Assembly: GCA_027886185.1 (NCBI GenBank)
Contig: WOAB01000619.1
Location: 2,914,001 to 2,978,000, forward strand
Direction of reading: 5' to 3'
Length of the DNA: 64,000 bases
DNA from: Rheum nobile
Taxonomy: Eukaryota > Streptophyta > Magnoliopsida > Caryophyllales > Polygonaceae
Shown: positions 37,397 to 47,938 of the stretch, in pieces
Numbering within the stretch: the first letter of the stretch is position 1
Layout of the letters: each line of letters opens with the position of its first letter
Notes under the pieces: generated by a model
What the model was told of the DNA's origin: nothing
The model's database searches: none
The model's input: only the letters and a program-made list of their open reading frames with translations
Position numbers and translations under genes: made by a program

Positions 37397-38599
37397 ATGT
37401 CATCATCCTCTAGTGATGAGGAGAGCGGTGTGTATGCAGATGAATATGTACCGTTGCCAAGCGATGTGAGAGAATGGTTATCCGACTATAGCTCGGATAG
37501 CCCACCCATTGAACTCGCCTGGTGGTGGGTAATAAACTCTCCTTCTGAATAATTTGTTTGTGTTTTGGATGTAGTTTTTTGTACTTGGATGTGGTATGCT
37601 CTCTTTAATAATTCATTTGATCCATAAGAAAAACTTTAGCAATCACCTAAATTTCTTTATGAAATTATGTTTCTATCTTCTTTATTCTCCCACTTTAGTT
37701 TTTGGTCTTGGATATCTAAATCTTGTGCACAGAAAGCAATTTCATGGGTTTTTGGTATGTTTTGTTGTTAATCTTTAATTTATAACTTGCTAATTTATTA
37801 TCGTTTGGATTACAATTGTTGTATATAATTCATTGCTAAGGGACTCAGTGTTTCTGCAGTTTTGCTAAATGAGTTTTGTGGATGTAGTTTCCTCTGCACA
37901 GAAAGCAGTTTGATGAGTTTTTTGGATGAGTTTTCTGCATGTTTCTACAGTATTTGATGAGTATTCTGAATGACTTTTCTGAATGCAGTTCAGATTTTAC
38001 TATAAGCATGTGACGATCATAATAAATACTATGGATGACAAACATACACAATGTACTTGATTTCTATTCATGCCTTTGGTAAAAGCTGAAGTGATGCCCA
38101 TAGAAATTGCATGTGATTGCCGGACACCGCACATATTATTTGTGTGGTTGATTAGTATACACATGTGATAATTTTGCATCTAAATTATCTAATATCATTT
38201 CATTAATAGGAATATGACACTTTAAGGTTTGATGACCTCATTAATAGGGTCGAAACCTCTCCGCGTGTACGGTTAATGCAAGAGGCTACTAGGGGGATGC
38301 GTCAACATGTCATGGAGCTTGAAAATGATGTCAACTCGAACAGAAACAACATTGAAGATCTTACCCGTGAAGTTCAGCAAGAGCTTGGGAATGTGGGTTA
38401 CTTGGACGATATGAACCAACAATTGGTTGAGCAAGTGTCTACACTAGCCACTTCAAACGTTCAGTTGGCGTTGGACCGTGACAATGTCTTCGCTGCAAAC
38501 ATTTTGCTTTTGGATGTTTCAAGGAGGAGGTTGTATTACGGTTGGGTGATTACTGTTCTCCTTGCCTTGGTTTATATCATAATTGTTATCTTCCGTTAG
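37397..38599 (+). CDS. Small coiled-coil protein with C-terminal membrane segment, carried by D
   Basis: Two-exon model: 37397-37528 and 38210-38599, with a GT-AG intron of 681 bp in phase 0, giving 173 residues. Exon 1 starts MSSSSSDEESG and ends in WWW at the donor. Exon 2 begins EYDTLRFDDL. Residues about 70-140 are predicted coiled coil from spacing of charged and hydrophobic residues. The last 20 or so residues (GWVITVLLALVYIIIVIF) form one hydrophobic helix, as in tail-anchored membrane proteins. I do not recognise the family. It lies between the terminal repeats of D, upstream of the Myb/SANT gene on the same strand, so it is either a transposon gene or a captured host gene. The frame is unbroken. 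Confidence 0.65.
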
Positions 38600-39122
38600 G
38601 CCAATTTGTAGCTGATTAATACAATTAAAGCCTTGATCATTTTGTATGATAATTAGGGTATCTATCGTATGCTAAATATGTGGCTATTTTGGTACGACGC
38701 TATGTATGTTGTTTAAGACAATAGCCATTGTAATGTAAAAAAGACTAATGTATGTTGTTTAAGATAATATTATCATGTGTTTTTCATTATCTTTATATAT
38801 ATATGTATTATCTTGCTATTATAAAATTGCATTATTATTTCTGCGTATACCAACGAAATATGTGAATGGTTTCGGATTGAGTACGTAAACTATTCACCTC
38901 TTTAACATTAATAAAGCCAAGCAAGACACACTCCTTCCTTATATATAGGCCTATCCTTCCTTTGTCTTTCATCAATTTAAACCAAGAAAGAACTCCTCTT
39001 GTCAAAGGGAAAACAACTACAAGCTTGCTAGAAGAAGGAAAAAGGTTAGGCACTTTACAATTTTTATTGTATGCTAAATATGTTTATATATGTGGTTAAT
39101 TCCTTTCTTTATGGTATTAATA
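38600..39122. other. Spacer in D
   Basis: AT-rich, with a (TA)n run near 38799. A TATATAGG near 38941 on plus could be a TATA box for the Myb/SANT gene that follows. Confidence 0.35.
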
Positions 39123-39721
39123 ATGGCTCGTTGGATACCAAAGGGAGCATCAAAGATGTCTTGGACTTGGAATATTGATGACACTCAAGCTTTGCTCGAG
39201 GTGTGCATACAATATCAGGTTGAACATGGGGAAGCCGCGCATTTCGAATGGGGTACCATCAAAGATCGGTTCAACCATGCTACTGGCAGAGAGGCTAATA
39301 TTAGAATGATGAAGAACAAGTTTGAATTTACGAAGAAGAAATGGTGTGACTGGAAGACCCTTGAAAGGTCGGGCGATGTTCACTGCGATCCCATAATTGG
39401 TGCTGTCATGGGGGATGCCGATTGGTGGGAGAACAAAACGAGGGTGAGTTACCTTAATCGAGAATTCTGTTATTGTTGTGTTCAAGAAAGAATTGCATTT
39501 TGTGATTTTTGGGTTTTCTGAAAACATTTTTTTAGGTGAATCCAAGTGCCGGCGTGTTTCGTGCTAGGCCGTTGACTCCAACCATCAAGAATTGTGTGCT
39601 CGACTCTTCTTCCCATAAGGATGACCAGAGCCGAAATAATGGGGAAGATCGTTATGCTTTGTTATTGTTTAGGGAACGTTATGAGGACACATTTTTAAGT
39701 TTAAGTGTGTTGTGTATCTAG
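39123..39721 (+). CDS. Myb/SANT-like DNA-binding protein, D plus strand
   Basis: Two-exon model: 39123-39443 and 39536-39721, with a 92-bp GTGAGT-TTTAG intron in phase 0, giving 168 residues. Residues about 12-105 form a Myb/SANT-like domain with the spaced tryptophans of MSWTWNIDD, HFEWGTIKDRF, KKKWCDWKTL and DADWWENK. Proteins of this type are the first ORF of PIF/Harbinger elements, where they bind the terminal repeats and help the transposase. The C-terminal part is short and lacks the basic tail of the minus-strand paralogue, so it may be a truncated copy. Confidence 0.75.
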
Positions 39722-39992
39722 TTTGCTTTATCGTTTGAAGCACAATGGTGTCATTGTGTTAATAAATGCAATGCAAACCGTCATTACGCATCTTTGGGCG
39801 CACAAGAGATCTTTGTTTTTTGTCTCGTCTTTGGAGAAGTATAATTTTTGCTATGTAACTCCGAATTGAGTGATGCCAACTTCAAATTATAGATAAAGAT
39901 GTCAACTATAATTCCTCAAAATATGAGCGCGTTTGGACTAGGAAATCAAAAGTTATAGCAATTCCAAAATCGTGTCGCATTTCTGCACATGC
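39722..39992. other. Spacer in D
   Basis: No gene, RNA or clear repeat seen between the Myb/SANT gene and the 72-bp array. Confidence 0.4.
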
Positions 39993-40208
39993 GCACGGTT
40001 TGCTACAAACCGTGCCCTAGACTGTGCGACTTTACCGAGGCATGGATTTAGCGTCTGTATATTGGCACGGTTTGCTACAAACCGTGCCCTAGACCGTGCG
40101 ACTTTACCGAGGCATGGATTTAGCGTCTGTAAATTGGCACGATTTGCTACAAACCGTGCCCTAGACTGTGCGACTTTACCGAGGCATGGATTTAGCGTCT
40201 GTAAATTG
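39993..40208. repeat. 72-bp tandem repeat with hairpins in D
   Basis: Three units start at 39993, 40065 and 40137. Each begins with GCACGGTTTGCTACAAACCGTGC, an inverted repeat with a 9-bp stem and a 5-nt loop; in unit 3 one stem base is changed. A partial fourth unit runs to about 40250. The open frame across it only translates the repeat. Confidence 0.93.
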
Positions 40209-40254
40209 GCCTGTGACTATATTGAGTCATGGATTTAGCTTCTGTAAAGTGACA

Positions 40255-40345
40255 CTACAAGTTTTTAGTTGACAACAAGCTGTCCAAAAAAAAGTTATTC
40301 ATATTAGTTGACACTACCAAGTTTTTAGTTGACAACAAGCTGTCT
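40255..40345. repeat. Imperfect direct repeats in D
   Basis: GACACTACAAGTTTTTAGTT and its variant with one extra C, each followed by GACAACAAGCTGTC, occur about 60 bp apart. GTAAAAAACCATCCTA-type phrases follow. These lie next to the broken end of the transposase gene. Confidence 0.7.
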
Positions 40346-40437
40346 AAAAAACCATCCTACATGCTTATAAGGTAAAAAACCATCCTAAATGCAGAGGCAA
40401 GTAGTTGTATCATGAAAAAATCAGCCATAAAATTGTC

Positions 40438-40537
40438 GCATCCACAAATACCCTGTCAACAAGCTGTCCAACCTTTTCTAAAACAGTCATATTACGTCAA
40501 CAAGCTGTCCAACCTTTTCTAAAACAGACATATTACG
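40438..40537. repeat. 41-bp duplication at broken transposase end
   Basis: Positions 40456-40496 and 40497-40537 are near-identical 41-bp direct repeats with AAGCTGTCCAACC in both. GCATCCACAAATACCCTG at about 40438 repeats a piece of the transposase gene near 40654. The pattern looks like template-switch repair after loss of the remainder of the gene. Confidence 0.8.
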
Positions 40538-40845
40538 TGAAGCTTTAAGCCCGTAGTTGGACTCTAACTCGTCGCACAGATTTAGTAGGACATGTTTCTC
40601 CATGCGAAAGGCAATCATACATCTAACATCCGATTCAGAATCTATAATCTGTGGCATCCACAAATACCCTGTCAACTCTGAATCAAAACAAGGTACCTTA
40701 TGGATAAACCTTTGATGATATGCCGTAGACATATGTGCACATAAGGCCAACCACATCTGCCATCTGGGGATCCACTTCTTTTGCTTCTCTCGTCTTATCT
40801 TTCGTCTAGCAGCTAGAGATTGAGACTGATCCGTTAGTGCTGCTA
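40487..40845 (-). pseudogene. Truncated PIF/Harbinger transposase, N-terminal part
   Basis: The minus-strand frame begins after a likely acceptor (TGTGTAG at about 40846-40852). It carries a basic start (LAARRKIRREKQKKW), then MEKHVLLNLCDELESNYGL and ASRNMSVLEKV. This arrangement matches the N-terminal helical domain of plant Harbinger transposases. The frame then runs into the local 41-bp duplication and stops. The DDE nuclease domain, which cuts the transposon ends, was not found in the remaining part of D. The gene therefore cannot make an active enzyme. Confidence 0.75.
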
Positions 40846-41132
40846 CACATAAAAATCACCATTAGACCAAGTTCTGCTGCATTAACATTAATAAAATCAA
40901 AGCAGAAAACCATGCAGAGGAGCAATCTGAAGCAATTATTACACACAAGTTAAGTCATGTCTCGTCAAACTACATAAATCCTTAAAAACCCCTTGCTAAA
41001 TGAAAACACACTAGTTCGTTCTCGTACTGGAGCTGAATTACATAAATCCATACATAATAAGTTGAAATACATAAATCCACACTCGACAAATCTCTACGGT
41101 TGATATATGTTGTACGCAAGTTCGTACTCGTA

Positions 41133-42296
41133 CTAGAGCCACGCAATCCTGTTTGAATCTTTTGGCAGGGACATGAACACCTCACGTCTGTGTTCCAACG
41201 CAAGCTGGCTAACTACAAAGCACCATAGTTTAGACTCCTCTGACAGTCGTTGATCACGTACCATGCATTCCAGCACAACAATAATATCTGCATATTCGTA
41301 CTTTTTGGGTTCTTGTGCATCAGTTGTACTGCCAAGGTCACCTTCCATAAATGAAAGAATCTTCTTACTTGTTTCCCCCACCAAGGCCATGTGTTCGTTG
41401 AATGCAATAGTTGCGGGTGCTTGCTTTCTCCTACGCTTGGTGCTCACAGCTTGGGATGATGTTGTTATCCTATTGCTCTTCCCCTTCGACTGTGATGTCC
41501 CACCATATTTTTTAGAAGGAGTAGGAGTAGTCAATTCTTTGTGTATACTTGCTAGGCATTGCTCATATGGTAGGTCAAGATCGACCCTGGCAACAATGGC
41601 CTGCATGTCTTTTTCGTCATCCTCGCGATCATTGTCCATTGTGCGCTCAAGAGAATCCTTTGAGTCGCCTCCAACACCATCATCATCACCAATGCAAATA
41701 GGAATAGAATTGGGGTCCATAATTGGTGAAACGACGTGCCTTCTCGTTGCAACAATTTGGTTGAACACGTCGTCCCACAAATCACTTAACTCTGGTGCGA
41801 CTCCTTTCTTTTTGAATTGGTTGTACTTGTCATCCTTTTCCTGTAATATAAAATAAATTATAAGAGATCACAATGTTTAGGAAATAAATGATAATGTCTA
41901 GGAATTTAAACTATTATTCCTTGACAGAATGTCCAATACAAATGGCTAACAAGAACAAATACCTTCCTTTGTCTATCCCACCATTCATCATCTAGGGTGA
42001 CCATTCCAGTCTTTGAATCCCAACCAGCACCCGTCACCTTGTACCGTAGGTCGGACCACGCCCTCCACAGTTTTTTCATATGCTCCACTTTGTTTTTGGC
42101 ACACTCCTTCCTTACCTTCAACCCCGTCTTTTTCTCAAACCCTTCCTTAATATCATTCCAATCAAATGCTTGACCATATCCATGTGTCCCCTGATATTCT
42201 TTGCAGACCTTTAGTAATGTCACCGTCAGAGGTTCAGTCCACACGAAGGCCTTGTCCTTTACTTTTCCCTTTCCCTTAACCTTTTTCCGCCATCTA
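41133..42296 (-). CDS. Myb/SANT-like protein, Harbinger ORF1 type, D minus strand
   Basis: Two exons are supported: one from about 42296 to 41963, and one from 41840 to 41133, with a 122-bp GTATTT-TTACAG intron in phase 0. The first holds a Myb/SANT-like domain (WTEPLTVTLLKVCKEY, FDWNDIKEGF, KKLWRAWSDL, DEWWDRQRK). The second holds an acidic stretch, a lysine/arginine-rich nuclear-signal-like STKRRRKQAP, and a helical C-terminus. No in-frame ATG is visible at the start, so another 5' exon (perhaps ending at AAG before GTATAT near 42392) is likely. It lies upstream of the transposase remnant on the same strand, the usual ORF1-ORF2 order. Confidence 0.75.
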
Positions 42297-42299
42297 CTT

Positions 42300-43971
42300 T
42301 ATACATTGAAGACTTGCTCTAATTCAAAAAAAATAAAAAATATACACTTCTAGACAATAAAAGTAAATATTAATTAGGGGTTGTGGATATACCTTTTTCA
42401 ATTCAATGTTCGGAACACCGCGTCTGGTTACCTCCGCAAACTACTTGAGCCAATCTAAGGAATGAGGTGTTAGTTTGTTGTATCATGTATGTACACAGCT
42501 TTGTAAGCAGATGCTTGGTTATGTAAGATGGATTCTATTCATTTGTTCAGTTTTGCAGTCTTAAACAAGGGGGGGGGACTCATTTTTTCAGTTTTGTGAT
42601 CAGGTTTCCCTTCTTACTGCATCCATCTTACTACATTCACGATGAAATAGGCTAGCTCGAATCAAAATCTATCTTACTGCATTCACCCTAACTAATTCAA
42701 CCGGCACAAGGATATAGGGCACATGTAGCACAAAGAGAAATATATATGATATAGACAGAAATTTAAACCTGACCAATCCATTTTGTTGGACATTCAGCAG
42801 GGGCACAAGTTGGGGCACAAGTTGGGGCACAAGTTGCACCCAATTCATAGCATTTCTAACTTAACTTTAATACTACTTTGCAGTTGAAACTCTGACTAAA
42901 AAGATTTACAAAAATACAAGTGTAGAACAAAATGACCCGAGTATATAATTTCTAGCCTGTTTCATTTAGTACTGAGGATCAACTGATCATTCTCAGGTTC
43001 TAGCATGTAGATTTGTCAATACCCACTCCTCTTGTACAAGTCTATTTATTCTCAATTCTCTTCTCTTGTAGGAATAGTAGATTATCGAGTATATAGTTTT
43101 GACCTACATGATTGCTTAGTTTCAATTCATACACGAGAAAGAACCTTCTATCTATATATTTCATATTTGGGATTTTGTCCACCTTCAAAGGAGTAAAGGC
43201 TACAAACTTACAACACTATCACCCAATTCAGTTTGTTTTGTATAACCCAAGTGGTGATTGGTAAATCAAAATCCATCTTACTGCTTTAAACTAGGATCAA
43301 GTTGGGGCACAAGTTGCACCCAATTCATTTTGTTGGACATTCAGTTGGGGCACAAGTTGTCCACGTCTTGTAGCAAGAGGAGAAGCACATAGGGGCACAT
43401 GTAGCACAAGAGGAGAAGCACATAGGGGCAAATGACTCGGCAATGAGCCTCGGCGAAGCACTCGGAAATGAGCCCCACATCCAATCCTGGAGATGTCGCA
43501 GCCAATCCACAGAAACATCGTCCCTAACCTCGGCAACGAGCCTCGGCGAAGCACAAGAGGAGAAGAGGAGAAGAGACTAACCTCGGCAACAACCAGCTGT
43601 GAGGAGGAGGATGCTTCGGCTTCGGCAACGAGCAGCAGCACAAAATCGGGGGATGGCCAAGCTCATTCGGCGCAGCTGTGAGGAGGAGGACCAACAACTG
43701 TGTATCGGGGAAACTCTTGCAAAGCATTTTGCTTTAGGTTAAAGTCACGTGAGGGGCACATGTGCCCCCAAATCCCTAAAATTTCATACCCTTTTTAGTA
43801 ATTTTACACCCCAATTTTATTACTTCAACCCCTAAAAATTTAGTTTACCGAACACCTCAAATTTCACTTCAACTACCTAACTTCAGCTTCAGCTACTACT
43901 TCAACTTCAGCTACTACTTCCACTTCAGCTTACTTCAACTCACTTCAGCTTCCTACTTACCGAACAGGCCC
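42300..43971. other. D right arm with short direct repeats
   Basis: No coding gene. Short repeats are GGGGCACAAGTT in three copies near 42800 and again near 43300, and AGAGGAGAAGCACATAGGGG in two copies near 43376 and 43410. The last 150 bp are rich in CTTCAACT/CTTCAGCT before the terminal repeat ACCGAACAGGCCC. Confidence 0.6.
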
Positions 43972-44189
43972 TAGGTCTTATATTTATTGAGGAAGATTAA
44001 TCAATACTAGACAACTTTTAAAATAATATTACTTTAACTCTTTAATCTTCGACTGCAAGCCTTCGTCTTCGATTTGTTACTTCAAGGCGTCCGAGACCAA
44101 CTACTGATGTGCCGTATAGGACGGATGACACCAGCCAACCATGCAATGAAAGAAAAAGGTTGGTCAGTCTAATGAAAGACTACACAAGG
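43972..44189 (-). repeat. Right (5') LTR of A, part 2 of 3
   Basis: The LTR resumes with TAGGTCTTATATTTATT after D. It corresponds to about 3429-3647 of the left LTR. It ends with CAAGG, the TSD of element C (44185-44189). Confidence 0.9.
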
Positions 44190-46592
44190 TGTAACACCCC
44201 CAAATATATAACCTTGAAAGTATTACCGCCAGTGACCTCAGATTCCATATCCGAAGCCACCCAAGGCTTAACCAATTTATACAAATCATAAAACAACATT
44301 TAATATGAAATATCATAACATTTGATTAAATCAAAGTCTCGGAATTACATCCACAATTCTAAATACAACCAAAATACATAATATGTTTCAATACAGCGGA
44401 AGTCTTTTAAATAAATAACAAAAATGTCTTGATCGGAGCGATCACCCGCCTAGGATCTCAACCTTGATAAAATTCTTAAAAACTGCATCTGCCTTCATCG
44501 TCGTTTCTAGCCTTCACGTAACGGGAGTTTACCTGATGTGCCGTATGAGACGAATGACACCAGCCAACCATGCAAGGAATAAAACCCGGTTGGTTAGTCT
44601 AATGAAAGACTATGCAAGGGTAAAACAGAAAGGTTCTAAGGTAGGTGTATTAGGTTAAACCCATCGCTTCTCGAATGAAAGCCGATGACGATAGTAAACC
44701 TCAATACCTCTATAGAATGATTCAAAGTAGAATGATCAAGAGAAGACTCCTAAAGATCGAGTCTAAAGGAAACATATGAAGAGAAGACTCCAAGAGATTG
44801 AGTCTTATCGGAAAGTATGACAAGTGTTCGGGAACATTAAAGTTTCATACAAGCGTTTAAAAAGACTTGCCCATTTGGGTCCACGACCAACCTCACCGCG
44901 TAATACGAATTCAGATTTGGAAGGAGGACTTACTTTAGTCGAAGTCCAGACGAGTTTCCAAGTTGTACTTCTCACCCAGGGTTCATAAATTATGTGCATA
45001 GCGGCACTTATCTTATTTTAGTGACAAAGCGTACATTCACGTTATAAGCTTTTATATATCATCTCATCGCGAGAGATATTGAAGGGAATAAATCTCGAGA
45101 ATCGGCACCAGTTGTGTGCACCTATCCTGAGTAAGGGCAAGGTCATGACCAGAGAGTACTAGGGAAAAATCATCCTAGCACCAGTTATAAAGAAACAACT
45201 AGACCTCGCAAGGTACATAGCGTTCCTACGAATACTCGTTCTAACTAAACAGTTAAAACCACATAATAATCCAAATCAATGACATCATGGCAACTGTATA
45301 TATATATATCTATAATAGCGTTGTTTCTAACAGTATACAACCTATTATAATATCTCTTTTAATCGTATCAAATACGTTTATCAAAACTGTTCCCAACGAA
45401 AACAATATTCATCCCATTTAATTAACAATTAAAACAATTGATAATTAATAGAAATATGGAATGATAAGCAAGAGCGAACCGCCACTTGCCTTAGATTAGA
45501 CGAACGATTGACGAAGACGGGTTTCTGGGTCCGAAATGGGAACAAAACTCAAATTACAGATTCCTACGGAATGACCCATAACGAAACCCTAGGTTAGATT
45601 CGACATTTAAAATGATACGAATCGAAGAAGGAACGAACCAAATCGAAAGAATGGAAGTCCCGCCCGAGACCGGCAAGCCAAATACCACGATCGCGATTGC
45701 CCAGGCAATCCGCGGTCGCGGTGGCTCTGCCGCGGTCACGGGCGTCGAGGACAAGTGTCCGCGAGTGACAAAGGCAGCGGCCGCGGACGCGGCCGGCCTT
45801 GTCACAGCCGCGGTCGCGGACATGAACTCCGGCGACTCAGAATGGGAGAAATCTCACCGGAGGTGACGCGACGGGGCTCGATTCGGATGGGGTTCGACTT
45901 CTGGACACCTTGCGCCTCCAATGGACCACCTTGAGGCTGCTACGACTCCAGGCAAGGGCTCCGGCGACGATTTGAAGATTCCGGCGAGAGCTTTAACTTC
46001 CGGCGAGCAAGAAAACAAGAGAGGAAGAGTGTGATTTCAGATTGGAGTGCCCTTCAACCTCCAGATCGAGCTCCTTTTATAGGCAAAAGGAAGATCTCTC
46101 CCAGCCCAGATCAACGGCGAGCCAGAAGATCAACGGTGGTGCGAACGACGAGGCTCTGAGCGATGCGACGTTGGCGTGTTGGAGTTTTCCGCAGTCACGG
46201 AACTTTATCCGCGGTCGCGGAAAATTCCTGTGCCCAGCCCTTCTAAAGCCCATATTTCCGCGGTCGCGGAAATGCCTTTTTCGCGTCTGTTTGCCCGGGG
46301 AAAGGTTTGGCGTGGGTTTTAAACCCCGAATTAAATATATTTGTACCCAAACAAATATTCTAAACCCCAAAAAATACGTCGAATGTATTTTATATCACTT
46401 AGGGGATTTTACAGAGATCAATCTCGATACAGAAATCCGAACCTCTCCAAAAACGATACGATCACAGAACGAGGGTTGAGTAAATTACCCAAATACCCTT
46501 ACTAAAAATGAGGGGTATTACATCACCTCTCCCTTAAAAGAAGTTTCGACCCCGAAACTTGGCCGAATAAACCAAAAAAACGAGGCGTTACA
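44190..46592 (-). repeat. Left (3') LTR of element C
   Basis: Starts TGTAACACCCCC and ends GGCGTTACA. It contains six copies or variants of the palindrome CCGCGGTCGCGG, at 45710, 45730, 45781, 45808, 46209 and 46258, plus a weaker one at 46189. The polypurine tract lies next to it at about 46593-46620. Confidence 0.93.
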
Positions 46593-46626
46593 ACACTACC
46601 CCCTTAAAAAGGTTTCGACCCCGAAA

Positions 46627-47569
46627 CTAGGCCGAAAACAGCTCGGGAAAACGGCTAAGAATATTCTCTTCAGTCTCCCAGGTTTCCCAAGTAACCTCTT
46701 CAGATCCAGCCTTGGACCAAAGGATCTGTACTAATGGTACTACCTTGTTCCGCAATTGCTTCTCATGACGCTCGAGAATACGCACAGGTATCTCCTCGTA
46801 GGTACCATTTGCCCGAATCTCGATGTCTTCATAACTCAGCACATGAAACTCATCTGGCATGTACTTTCTCAACAAGGATACGTGGAACACGTTATGCACC
46901 AGATGTGCCGATGGCGGCAATGCCAAACAATACGCTAGAGACCCCACCCTGTCAAGGATCTCAAACGGTCCCACGTAGCGAGGGTTAAGCTTCCCATACT
47001 TGCCGAACCTGAACACGCCCTTGGATGGCGACACCCTGACAAACACCTTGTCACCAACCTCAAATTCGACATTCCTGCACTTCAGATTTGCGTAAGACTT
47101 CTGTCGATTTTGAGCTGTCAACATCCTCTGTCTATTCAACGCAATGTCTGAAGCAGTCCTTTCGACTAATTCTGGTATGTGCAGAACCTTGTCGGCATTC
47201 TCATCCCAACAAATTGGAGATCTACACTTTCGACCGTACAAAGCCTCGAATGGATCCATCTTTTATGGTAGCATGCCAGCTATTGTTGTACGTGAACTAA
47301 ATTAGACTTAGGTTGTTCTCCCATCTAGTCGGACAATCAAGTACGCAAGCTCTCATCATATCTTCCAATGTCTGGATGGTCCTCTCAGACTGTCCATCCG
47401 TCTGAGGATGAAACGCAGTACTGAACCTCAACTCGGTTCCCATGGCCTTGTGGAGTTCCTTCCAGAATCTCGACATGAATCGTCCATCACGATCCGATAC
47501 AATGGTCTTTGGTGTACCATGCAAACGGACAATCTCGTGTAGGAACACTTCTGATAGCTTCTGGGTTCC
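46627..47569 (-). pseudogene. Element C integrase core and chromodomain-like C-terminus
   Basis: The core continues with D in VSDRDGRF and E in GQSERTIQTLEDMM. Next come YGRKCRSPICW, the GPY/F-like block RYVGPFEIL, and a C-terminal segment (EIPVRILERHEKQLRNK through VTWETWETEE) with the layout of Tekay chromodomains. Such domains guide integration to marked chromatin. Breaks: TAG 47570-47572 before this part, TAG 47297-47299, and a one-base insertion near 47260 that shifts the frame. Confidence 0.88.
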
Positions 47570-47933
47570 CTATGTTGACTTGATAGCCATGAAGTGAGCA
47601 CTCTTCGTGAGCTTGTCAATGATTACCCATATCGCATCCTTTTGACTATGAGTTTTTGGCAACCCGGTGACGAAATCTATAGCAATATCCTCCCATTTCC
47701 ACTCTGGCACAGGAAGAGGTAGCAATTCACCACCTGGTCTACGGTGTTCTATCTTGACTTTCTGACAAGTCAAGCATTTCGCCACAAATTCCGCTACATC
47801 CCACTTCATGTTGGGCCACCGGAATTTCTTTCTGAGGTCTTTGTACATCTTGCTAGAGCCTGGATGTACAGAATAAGCTGACGAATGGGCCTCCTTCATC
47901 ACCAACTGGCGAAGGCCATCAATGTCAGTGATA
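47570..47933 (-). pseudogene. Element C integrase N-terminal part
   Basis: It resumes after solo LTR E at DGLRQLVMKEAHSS. The zinc-binding part has the histidines of AHSSAYSVHPG and the pair CLTCQ. The first catalytic aspartate is in IAIDFVTGLP. A TAG follows at 47570-47572. The upstream half of the same protein ends at 49263 on the other side of E. Confidence 0.88.
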
Positions 47934-47938
47934 AGCAC

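Larger units (their letters stand above)
35531..43971. mobile_element. Element D, PIF/Harbinger-type DNA transposon
   Basis: An 8.4-kb element bounded by inverted repeats: GGGTCTGTTCGGT on the left and ACCGAACAGGCCC on the right, 13 bp with one mismatch. Flanks are TAA on the left and TAG on the right, a near match to the 3-bp TWA duplication of this superfamily. Subterminal AGTTGAAG/CTTCAACT motifs recur at both ends. Inside are two Myb/SANT-like genes on opposite strands, a transposase N-terminal fragment without the DDE part, and a coiled-coil/membrane gene. It is probably non-autonomous. It interrupts the right LTR of A, and 29 bp present in the left LTR at this point are missing. Confidence 0.85.

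Noticed and set aside
40012..40250. CRISPR-like regular repeats
   Set aside because: The 72-bp units are contiguous with no unique spacers, and the context is a plant transposon.
45612..46479. Plus-strand frames of 84 and 145 codons in LTR of C (also near 55785-56672)
   Set aside because: They lie in the LTR on the strand opposite to transcription and partly translate the CCGCGGTCGCGG palindromes.
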